8,977 bases of DNA from Mycobacterium sp. (GTDB lineage Bacteria > Actinomycetota > Actinomycetes > Mycobacteriales > Mycobacteriaceae). The notes under the pieces are model-generated. The model did not search any database, had not been told where the DNA came from, and saw only the letters and a list, made by a program, of their open reading frames with translations. Shown here piece by piece: positions 1 through 7,563 of this stretch. Each line of letters opens with the position of its first letter. Position 1 is the stretch's first letter. The position numbers and the translations under genes were made by a program. The DNA is taken from positions 1 through 8,977 of the forward strand of contig JAHFVB010000172.1 of the NCBI GenBank assembly GCA_023264755.1. Reading direction: 5' to 3'.

Positions 1-1
1 G

Positions 2-379
2 GCCTTCGGTTCGCTGTTCATGGTGGCGGGCAAGCGCTACGCAGAACTGCAGCTCGCCGAGCGCACCGGCGCGAAGATCCGCAAGTCGCTGGAGAGCTAC
101 ACCACGTCCTACCTGCGTTTCGTGTGGACGTTGTCGGCCACCGCAGTGGTGGTCTGCTACGGGTTGTGGGCGTTCCAGCGGGACTCGGCCTTGGGCGCCC
201 ATGGCTCCTGGTATGCGGTGTCGATGATTCCGTTCACGATTGCCATCCTGCGATATGCCGTCGACGTCGACGGCGGCATCGCAGGAGAGCCGGAGGACAT
301 CATCTTCCGTGACCGCGTGCTGCAGCTGCTTGGCGTGGCCCTGATCGGAACCGTCGGTGCCGCAGCCTTCTTCAGCTGA
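2..379 (+). CDS. ubiA: Decaprenyl-phosphate 5-phosphoribosyltransferase UbiA, C-terminal part (5' end outside window)
   Basis: The frame is open from base 2, so the 125 codons seen are the C-terminal part of a UbiA-family membrane prenyltransferase of about 300 residues; the ATG at 20 is internal. The family enzyme in mycobacteria moves 5-phosphoribose from PRPP to decaprenyl phosphate in the plasma membrane. This is the first committed step to decaprenyl-phosphoryl-arabinose, the donor for arabinogalactan and lipoarabinomannan. Visible are the motif KRYAELQLAER, three hydrophobic segments (FVWTLSATAVVVCYGLWAF; the stretch around VSMIPFTIAIL; VLQLLGVALIGTVGAAAFF) and the RYAVDVDGGIAGEPEDI loop between the last two, all typical of mycobacterial UbiA as I remember it. 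The catalytic N-terminal Asp-rich motifs are outside the window. The TGA at 377-379 lies inside the next gene, aftB, which fits co-transcription. Confidence 0.93.
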   Translation, partial: AFGSLFMVAGKRYAELQLAERTGAKIRKSLESYTTSYLRFVWTLSATAVVVCYGLWAFQRDSALGAHGSWYAVSMIPFTIAILRYAVDVDGGIAGEPEDIIFRDRVLQLLGVALIGTVGAAAFFS

Positions 380-2363
380 CCGAGGGCGGATCGGTACGGG
401 CCGGCCGGCGCGCTGGCCCGCCTTCCCGTACGACCTGACCGTCCGGATCAGCCTCTGGGTGAGCGTGGTGATCGTCGCCGCCCTGTTCGGTTGGGGCGCC
501 TGGCAGCGCCGCTGGATCGCCGACGACGGCTTGATCGTGTTGCGCACGGTGCGAAACCTGTTGGCGGGCAACGGTCCGGTCTTCAACCAAGGTGAGCGGG
601 TGGAGGCCAACACGTCCACGGTGTGGTCGTATCTCGTCACACTCGGCGGCTGGATCGCCGGTCCGATACAGCTGGAGTACGTGGCGCTGACCCTGGCGCT
701 GTCGCTCAGTGTCGTCGGGGTGGTGTTCGCGATGTTGGGCACCGGCCGGCTCTATGCGCCCAGCCTTCAGGGCCGGCGGGCGCTGCTGCTGCCCGCGGGT
801 GTGCTGGTGTACATCGCGCTGCCACCGGCCCGCGACTTCGCCACCTCGGGGCTCGAGAACGGTTTGACGCTGGCCTATCTGGGCGGGCTGTGGTGGATGA
901 TGGTGTGCTGGTCGCAGGCCCCGCGGGTGAACCCGCCGGTGAACTCCGAGCCGCACGACGCCACCAGCACCCGCTTCGACGCCGCCCTGGCCTTCCTCGC
1001 CGGATTGAGCGTGCTGGTGCGCCCGGAGCTGGCGTTGCTCGGCGGTCTGGGCCTGGTGATGATGCTGGTCGCGGCCAGCGGCTGGCGACGCCGGCTGGTG
1101 ATCGTGGTCGCCGGTGGCCTGCTTCCGGTCGCCTACCAGCTCTTCCGGATGGGCTACTACGGCCTGCTGGTGCCAGGAACCGCGGTGGCCAAGGACGCTT
1201 CCGGGTCCAAGTGGACGCAGGGGTTCGTCTACCTGAGCAACTTCAACGGGCCGTATTTGCTGTGGGTGCCGTTGGTGCTGCTGGTCGGGCTGGCCGTGCT
1301 GCTGCTCGCGGTCCGTGGCCTGCTGTGGGGGTCGCGCCAACGCCCGCCGCGCAATCGGGGCCGCTGGGCGCGAATCGTCCAGAGCCCCAACGCCTTGGTG
1401 GTCTTCATCCTGGTCAGCGGTCTGCTGCAGGGGCTGTACTGGACCCGGCAGGGGGGCGACTTCATGCATGGCCGGGTGCTGCTGGCCCCGGTGTTCTGTC
1501 TGCTGATTCCCGTCGCCGTCATTCCAATCGTGTTGCCGCAGAACGCAAGAGCGACCCGTGGGCCCGGATTTCTGTTGGCCGGCGCCACTGGCGTGATCTG
1601 GCTCGCGGTGGTCGGATGGGCCGTGTGGGCCGCCAACTCGCCAGGGTTGGGTGCCGACGCCACCAGGGTCACCTACTCCGGCATCGTCGACGAACGGCGG
1701 TTCTACGCGCAGGCCACCGGGCACGCCCACCCGCTGACTGCGGCCGACTATCTGGACTATCCGCGCATGCGCGCCGTGCTGACGGCCATCGACAACACCC
1801 CCGTCGGCGCCCTGCTGCTGCCGTCGGGCAACTACGACCAGTGGGACGTGGTGCCTGCGATCCCGCCGCCGCTCGACGTGCCGCAGCCGCCGGGCGGCCC
1901 GAAGGGTCCGCACACCGTGTTCTTCACCAATCTGGGCATGCTCGGCATGAACGTTGGGCTCGACGTGCGCGTCATCGACCAGATCGGGTTGGCCAACCCG
2001 TTGGCCATGCACACCGCCCGGCTGGACGACGCCAGGATCGGCCACGACAAGAACCTCTTCCCGGACTGGGCGGTGGCCGAGGGGCCATTCCTCAAGGAAC
2101 CGCCGTACATCCCGGTCTACCTGGATCAGGACTGGATCGCCGAGGCCGAGGCCGCGCTGAAGTGCCCGGAGACCGACGCCGTGCTCAACTCCGTCCGCGG
2201 CAAGATGGGCATCCGCAGGTTTCTGTCGAATCTGGTGAATTCTCCGAAGTTCACCAGCTATCGCATCGATCGCGTGCCCGAGCTCGAGCTCGCGCGCTGC
2301 GGGCTGCCCAAGCCGCCGCCGAAGGTCGCGCCGTATACCGGGCTGCCTGCCACCGGGCCCTGA
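357..2363 (+). CDS. aftB: Terminal beta-(1->2) arabinofuranosyltransferase AftB
   Basis: This is a 668-residue GT-C membrane glycosyltransferase. It uses decaprenyl-phosphoryl-arabinose on the outer face of the plasma membrane to add the terminal beta-1,2-arabinofuranose of arabinogalactan and lipoarabinomannan, the sites later mycolylated. After a first hydrophobic helix (about residues 31-49) comes WIADDGLIVLRTVRNLLAGN with the Asp pair D56/D57, the GT-C acidic motif. Further hydrophobic segments run to about residue 427 and include the loop QGGDFMHGRVLLAP (about 365-378). The rest, about residues 428-668, is polar and proline-rich near the end, fitting the known periplasmic C-terminal domain. 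The GTG at 357 is chosen because I see no other start before the first helix; the next in-frame GTG is inside it. The resulting N-terminal tail is about 28 residues longer than I recall for the M. tuberculosis protein. The start overlaps ubiA by 23 bp, with only a weak GGA at 347-349 upstream, suggesting translational coupling. Confidence 0.93.
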   Translation: MPQPSSADRGRIGTGRPARWPAFPYDLTVRISLWVSVVIVAALFGWGAWQRRWIADDGLIVLRTVRNLLAGNGPVFNQGERVEANTSTVWSYLVTLGGWIAGPIQLEYVALTLALSLSVVGVVFAMLGTGRLYAPSLQGRRALLLPAGVLVYIALPPARDFATSGLENGLTLAYLGGLWWMMVCWSQAPRVNPPVNSEPHDATSTRFDAALAFLAGLSVLVRPELALLGGLGLVMMLVAASGWRRRLVIVVAGGLLPVAYQLFRMGYYGLLVPGTAVAKDASGSKWTQGFVYLSNFNGPYLLWVPLVLLVGLAVLLLAVRGLLWGSRQRPPRNRGRWARIVQSPNALVVFILVSGLLQGLYWTRQGGDFMHGRVLLAPVFCLLIPVAVIPIVLPQNARATRGPGFLLAGATGVIWLAVVGWAVWAANSPGLGADATRVTYSGIVDERRFYAQATGHAHPLTAADYLDYPRMRAVLTAIDNTPVGALLLPSGNYDQWDVVPAIPPPLDVPQPPGGPKGPHTVFFTNLGMLGMNVGLDVRVIDQIGLANPLAMHTARLDDARIGHDKNLFPDWAVAEGPFLKEPPYIPVYLDQDWIAEAEAALKCPETDAVLNSVRGKMGIRRFLSNLVNSPKFTSYRIDRVPELELARCGLPKPPPKVAPYTGLPATGP

Positions 2364-2409
2364 TTGCCGGCTGAGTAACGCTTTGGGCTGCTCGGAGCGA
2401 TAGGCAAAT

Positions 2410-2426
2410 CGAGCGCCTCGCGCTCG
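2410..2426 (+). terminator. Short hairpin after aftB, possible weak terminator
   Basis: CGAGCG (2410-2415) and CGCTCG (2421-2426) form a 6-bp GC-rich stem with a 5-nt loop, 47 bp after the aftB stop. No T-run follows, so intrinsic termination is doubtful. The rest of the 134-bp gap (2364-2497) shows no convincing promoter. Confidence 0.3.
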
Positions 2427-2476
2427 TCATGACCTATGCCACGGGCACTGCAGTTCCTGCTGCGCCGGACATATGA

Positions 2477-3595
<1,119 letters not shown>

Positions 3596-3597
3596 CA

Positions 3598-3613
3598 ACC
3601 GCCTCTGGGCGGT
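3598..3613 (+). terminator. Hairpin just after the first antigen 85 gene
   Basis: ACCGCC (3598-3603) and GGCGGT (3608-3613) make a perfect 6-bp stem with a TCTG loop, starting 3 nt after the stop codon. No T-run follows. It may be a weak or Rho-assisted terminator, or an RNA-stabilising hairpin between the two tandem genes. Confidence 0.4.
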
Positions 3614-3661
3614 CGGTACGGGATCTTCGCAATAGGGGTTGATCACGCCATATGTGGTTGA

Positions 3662-4720
<1,059 letters not shown>

Positions 4721-4750
4721 TCGCAGGCCTCGGCCAGCAACGTCTCGCAT

Positions 4751-4792
4751 CGGCGGCGGTGATCCCCTAGGGGTCGCCGCCGCCGTTCGTTT
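4751..4792 (+). terminator. Strong intrinsic-type terminator after fbpA
   Basis: An 11-bp stem pairs 4751-4761 with 4775-4785 (one G-U pair, CGGCGGCGG against CCGCCGCCG). After a small internal loop, CCCC (4764-4767) pairs with GGGG (4770-4773); in practice the innermost pairs would open to leave a CTAG loop. TTCGTTT follows at 4786-4792. It starts 30 nt after the fbpA stop and should separate fbpA from fbpD transcription. Confidence 0.8.
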
Positions 4793-4867
4793 CCGGCGCA
4801 ACCCGTCGAGCTGATGTGATTCACTACACGTCGGAGGCGGGGCTCACATGACCGCAGGTGGATTGGG

Positions 4868-4876
4868 AAAGAGGTG
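4868..4876 (+). promoter_or_regulatory. Ribosome binding site that decides the fbpD start
   Basis: AAAGAGGTG matches the anti-Shine-Dalgarno complement AAAGGAGGTG with one base missing, and ends 3 nt before the ATG at 4880. The alternative GTG at 4874 lies inside this element, so the ATG is preferred. Confidence 0.65.
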
Positions 4877-4879
4877 GCC

Positions 4880-5794
4880 ATGAGATTGCTCTCGATGCGC
4901 CCGCGGCACAGCCGCGTGTCACGCTGGGGTGGGGCGCTGGGGGCAGTGGTGCTGGCCGCAGGCATGTGGCTGGGTAGCCCGCCGCTCGCGAGCGCCGCCG
5001 CCGTGGAGTTCCTCCAGGTGCCCTCTGCGGCCATGGGGCGCGACATCCCGGTCGCCTTCCAGGCGGGCGGTCCGCATGCAGTGGTGCTGCTGGACGCCTT
5101 CAACGCGGCTCCCGACGTCAGCAACTGGGTGGGCGCGGGCGCGTTCAACACCCTGGCCGGCAAGGGCATTTCCGTGGTGGCTCCGGCGGGCGGGGCGTGG
5201 AGCATGTACACCGACTGGGAGGCCGACGGCAGCAAGCAGTGGGAGACGTTCCTGTCCAGCGAACTGCCCGACTGGCTGGCCGCCAACAAGGGGCTCGCGC
5301 CCGGCGGGCACGCCATCGTCGGCGCGGCACAGGGCGGTACCGCGGCGCTGACGCTGGCCGAGTTCCATCCCGACCGCTTCCGCTACGCCGGCTCGCTGTC
5401 CGGATTCCTCACCCCGTCGGCCACCTCGATGAACGGCGCCATCACGGCGGGGCTGAACTCGTTCGGCGGCGTGAACACGCAAGCCATGTGGGGGGCAGCG
5501 CAACTCGGTCGGTGGAAGTGGCACGATCCCGACGTCCACGTTGCGTTGCTGAACGACAACAACACCCGGCTGTGGGTCTACAGCCCAGCGACGGTTGAGT
5601 GTTCCGACCCGGCGGCGATGATCGGCTATTGCGACCAGGCCCAGGGCAGCAACCGCACCTTCTATCAGCATTACCGCGGGGTGGGCGGACACAACGGCCA
5701 CTTCGACTTCCCGACCTCCGGTCAGCACGACTGGGGTAGCTGGGGCCCCCAGGTGGCAGCGATGTCGGGGGACCTGGTCGCCGCCATCAAGTAG
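4880..5794 (+). CDS. fbpD: MPT51/MPB51, non-catalytic antigen 85 homologue FbpD
   Basis: This 304-residue secreted protein has the alpha/beta-hydrolase fold of antigen 85 but is the MPT51 branch, described as lacking mycolyltransferase activity and binding fibronectin or other matrix partners. The signal peptide ends around LASA (about residue 39-40). Diagnostic blocks are AMGRDIPVAFQAGGPHAV, LLDAFNAAPDVSNWV, GKGISVVAPAGGAWSMYTDW and GGHNGHFDFPTSG. The nucleophile elbow reads GAAQGG, with A150 where Ser would be. The position of the catalytic Glu falls at C251 and not at an acid. H283 in GQHDW is retained at the triad His position. The family disulphide loop is absent, but C241 and C251 could form another one. 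A GTG two codons upstream (4874) is possible but overlaps the ribosome site. The gene follows the fbpA terminator, so it should have its own promoter in 4793-4867, which I could not identify. Confidence 0.93.
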   Translation: MRLLSMRPRHSRVSRWGGALGAVVLAAGMWLGSPPLASAAAVEFLQVPSAAMGRDIPVAFQAGGPHAVVLLDAFNAAPDVSNWVGAGAFNTLAGKGISVVAPAGGAWSMYTDWEADGSKQWETFLSSELPDWLAANKGLAPGGHAIVGAAQGGTAALTLAEFHPDRFRYAGSLSGFLTPSATSMNGAITAGLNSFGGVNTQAMWGAAQLGRWKWHDPDVHVALLNDNNTRLWVYSPATVECSDPAAMIGYCDQAQGSNRTFYQHYRGVGGHNGHFDFPTSGQHDWGSWGPQVAAMSGDLVAAIK

Positions 5795-5810
5795 CGCCAG
5801 CAACGCCTTC

Positions 5811-5835
5811 ACCGGCTCCTCGGGGAGTAGCCGGT
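5811..5835 (+). terminator. 7-bp inverted repeat after fbpD, overlapping the next promoter
   Basis: ACCGGCT (5811-5817) and AGCCGGT (5829-5835) are perfect complements around an 11-nt loop, 16 bp after the fbpD stop. No T-run follows. The right arm touches the first base of the TACCTT -10 element, so it could be the fbpD terminator, an operator for the next gene, or both. Confidence 0.45.
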
Positions 5836-5848
5836 ACCTTGGGAGTCG
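5835..5848 (+). promoter_or_regulatory. Probable leaderless promoter (-10 TACCTT) for the DUF732-like/culp6 operon
   Basis: TACCTT (5835-5840) fits the mycobacterial SigA -10 pattern TANNNT. A 7-nt spacer puts the transcription start on the G of GTG at 5848, the layout of leaderless mycobacterial mRNAs. No recognisable -35 is seen at about 5812-5817, which is common in mycobacteria. There is no properly spaced Shine-Dalgarno for this GTG. Confidence 0.6.
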
Positions 5849-6297
5849 TGCGCTTCGAGGTACGACGGACGGCAGGGCTGGCGACGTTCGCCGCGTTCCT
5901 GGCGTCCGGTTGCTCGATGGGCAACGAGGTGGTCGCGGGCATGGGTATGCCGTCCTCGGAGTCCGCCTCGGATGCGTCCGGAATCCAGGCGATCGTGCAG
6001 CCGCCCACCGGTACCGAACCGGCCCTGGTGGTGTCCACGCATCAGCGTGGCTATCTCGACGCCTTGGCGGGGGCTGGGGTCCGGGCGTCCAGTGACCTGG
6101 TGGCGCTGAGCATCGGCTCGTACGTGTGCCAGGCGCGGGCCGCTCATCAGACGGATCAGGCGGTGTGGGACTTCGTGTTGCCGATGGTGCGCGCCGACGT
6201 GCGCGACTCGGGTAACGACTCGACGGCGCCGCCCACTGGTGAAGTCAATTCGGTGACCGCCGACTACATTCGCATCGCGACCGACAAGCTCTGCTAG
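5848..6297 (+). CDS. DUF732-like putative lipoprotein of unknown function
   Basis: This small exported protein has 149 codons from the GTG at 5848. An in-frame TTG at 5839 would add three residues; I prefer the GTG because it sits exactly 7 nt after a TACCTT -10 box. The N-terminus has basic residues, a short hydrophobic core (LATFAAFLASGC) and a Cys in a lipobox-like context, though Ala at -3 is not canonical. A linker leads to a C-terminal region with GYLDALAGAGV and LVALSIGSYVCQARA, the pattern of mycobacterial DUF732 proteins, with one mid-domain Cys and a Cys as the very last residue that could pair. The function of DUF732 is unknown. The stop is 15 bp before culp6, so the two are probably co-transcribed, which hints at a role near Culp6 at the cell envelope. 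M. tuberculosis is not known to me to have it at this place. Confidence 0.75.
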   Translation: MRFEVRRTAGLATFAAFLASGCSMGNEVVAGMGMPSSESASDASGIQAIVQPPTGTEPALVVSTHQRGYLDALAGAGVRASSDLVALSIGSYVCQARAAHQTDQAVWDFVLPMVRADVRDSGNDSTAPPTGEVNSVTADYIRIATDKLC

Positions 6298-6312
6298 GAG
6301 CAAGGGAAATCC

Positions 6313-7332
6313 ATGGCAAACACAAGCCGCCGCAAGCGGCACCGAATACTCGGCGTGGCCGCGGCGGTCGCCGTCGGCGTGCTGGTCGGCGTCGTCGTGG
6401 CCGCACTGGTGGTGTGGATGCGGCAGCCGGCCACTCCGCCGCCGTCGGCGAATGCCCCTGGCACGTCCGTGCCGAGTGCCCTGCCGCCTGGAACGGCCCC
6501 TTCGAAGCCGCGGCCGGAGTTCCAGGACGCCAGTTGTCCCGACGTCCAGGTGCTGTCGATCCCTGGGACGTGGGAGTCGTCGCCCCAGTTGGATCCGGTC
6601 AACCCGGTTCAGTTCCCGATCGCGCTGCTGTTGAACGTGACGAATCCGCTACGCGAGGCGTTCGGCCCCGACCGGCTGGCGGAGTACACCGTCCCGTACA
6701 CCGCGCAGTTCCACAATCCGTTCGCCGCGGACAAGCAGATGTCGTACAACGACAGTCGCAAGGAGGGCACCGTCGCTGCCGTCCGGGCCATCACCGAGAT
6801 CAACGACCGTTGCCCGCTCACCAGTTTCGTGATCGTCGGGTTCTCCCAGGGGGCGGTGATCGCGGGTGACATCGCCAGCGACATCGGCAATGGCCGTGGC
6901 CCCATCGACCCGGACCTGGTGCTCGGAGTGACGTTGATTGCCGACGGCCGCCGCGAGGTCGGGGTGGGCAAGGACGTCGGGCCCAATCCGCCGGGGCAGG
7001 GCGCGGAGATCACGCTGCACGAAGTGCCCACGTTGTCCGAGCTCGGGCTGAGCATGACGGGGCCGCGCCCAGGCGGGTTCGGTGCGCTCAACGATCGGGT
7101 GAACCAGATCTGCGGTGCGGGCGATCTGATCTGCGCGGCGCCAGAGGGGGCCTTCTCGATCTTCAACCTGCCTGCGACGCTGGAGACGCTCAGCGGTGCG
7201 GCCGGGCAGCCGGTGCACGCGCTGTACAACACTCCGCAGTTCTGGGTCCTGGACGGGCAGACCTCCACGGAGTGGACGCGGAACTGGGCGCAGGCGTTGA
7301 TCGACGGCGCGCCGCACCCCAAGCACGGGTGA
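6313..7332 (+). CDS. culp6: Membrane-anchored cutinase-like thioesterase/phospholipase A Culp6 (Rv3802c type)
   Basis: This 339-residue serine hydrolase of the cutinase family matches M. tuberculosis Rv3802c in length, motifs and position beside fadD32. The family member is an essential cell-envelope enzyme with thioesterase and phospholipase A activity, linked to mycolate metabolism. Residues 11-36 form one hydrophobic helix after a basic N-terminus (signal anchor), followed by a Pro/Ala-rich linker to about residue 68. The catalytic domain starts near ASCPDVQVL. The triad is S178 in GFSQG, D271 in GAGDLIC and H302 in VHALY. Cysteines 75/167 and 267/274 are placed for the two disulphides expected in cutinases. 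The ATG has a good AAGGG 6 nt upstream (6302-6306). Transcription probably comes from the promoter before the DUF732-like gene, 15 bp upstream. The next gene, fadD32, is separated by 231 bp with its own promoter candidates. Confidence 0.94.
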   Translation: MANTSRRKRHRILGVAAAVAVGVLVGVVVAALVVWMRQPATPPPSANAPGTSVPSALPPGTAPSKPRPEFQDASCPDVQVLSIPGTWESSPQLDPVNPVQFPIALLLNVTNPLREAFGPDRLAEYTVPYTAQFHNPFAADKQMSYNDSRKEGTVAAVRAITEINDRCPLTSFVIVGFSQGAVIAGDIASDIGNGRGPIDPDLVLGVTLIADGRREVGVGKDVGPNPPGQGAEITLHEVPTLSELGLSMTGPRPGGFGALNDRVNQICGAGDLICAAPEGAFSIFNLPATLETLSGAAGQPVHALYNTPQFWVLDGQTSTEWTRNWAQALIDGAPHPKHG

Positions 7333-7349
7333 GTGTTGGGAACCTGGAT

Positions 7350-7379
7350 TTGGACTGCGGCCCGCCAGTCGCCTAACAT
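7350..7379 (+). promoter_or_regulatory. Candidate upstream promoter (P1) of fadD32
   Basis: TTGGAC (7350-7355) and TAACAT (7374-7379) are separated by 18 nt, giving a SigA-like promoter with a start expected near 7386. The spacer region carries a palindrome, GACTG (7353-7357) and CAGTC (7366-7370). An AT-rich patch follows to about 7408, which stands out in this GC-rich DNA. Confidence 0.5.
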
Positions 7380-7405
7380 TAAGAGAAAAGTAAGAGCCTT
7401 ATCTT

Positions 7406-7423
7406 GAATCGGCCCGAATCGGC
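7406..7423 (+). repeat. Direct repeat GAATCGGC with 10-bp period
   Basis: GAATCGGC occurs at 7406-7413 and again at 7416-7423. The 10-bp period is about one helical turn, as in many tandem operator half-sites. It lies some 20-38 nt after the predicted P1 start, so a bound repressor could block that transcript. No regulator can be named from the sequence. Confidence 0.5.
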
Positions 7424-7476
7424 TGATCAGCGCCCGTAGCGGGGTGTCCGAGCTGTGGTCCCAAAGGGGACGGTTC

Positions 7477-7500
7477 AACCCCGGTACGATTCTCGGGGTT
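7477..7500 (+). promoter_or_regulatory. Inverted repeat around a -10-like TACGAT (candidate P2 or hairpin) before fadD32
   Basis: AACCCCG (7477-7483) and CGGGGTT (7494-7500) form a perfect 7-bp stem with a 10-nt loop. The loop contains TACGAT (7485-7490), which fits TANNNT and would start RNA near 7497, 67 nt before fadD32. No clear -35 is seen. As RNA from P1, the same sequence could fold into a terminator or attenuator-like hairpin; the following bases TGTCAG are not a T-run. A smaller hairpin, GTCCC/GGGAC (7458-7471), lies just upstream. Confidence 0.4.
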
Positions 7501-7552
7501 TGTCAGAGACGAACGGCCGAGTACCCGATGGCTCAAGAAAATGGGCTTTGAC

Positions 7553-7557
7553 AGGAG
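7553..7557 (+). promoter_or_regulatory. Ribosome binding site of fadD32
   Basis: AGGAG ends 6 nt before the ATG at 7564, near-ideal spacing, and fixes the fadD32 start. Confidence 0.8.
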
Positions 7558-7563
7558 AGTGAC

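Noticed and set aside
372..2045. Long open frame of 557 codons on the - strand across aftB
   Set aside because: It is rich in Arg, His, Gln and Gly with no recognisable domain, and mirrors the high-GC codon pattern of aftB. It is a shadow frame.
623..2374. Second + strand frame of 583 codons overlapping aftB
   Set aside because: Its translation is Arg/Ala/Gly-rich low complexity with no membrane segments, while the aftB frame has clear GT-C features.
4874..4879. GTG at 4874 as the fbpD start
   Set aside because: It lies within the AAAGAGGTG ribosome site that is well placed for the ATG at 4880.
5839..5847. TTG at 5839 as the start of the DUF732-like gene
   Set aside because: It overlaps the TACCTT -10 element and its GGGGAG is 11 nt upstream; the GTG at 5848 fits a leaderless start better, though the TTG cannot be excluded.
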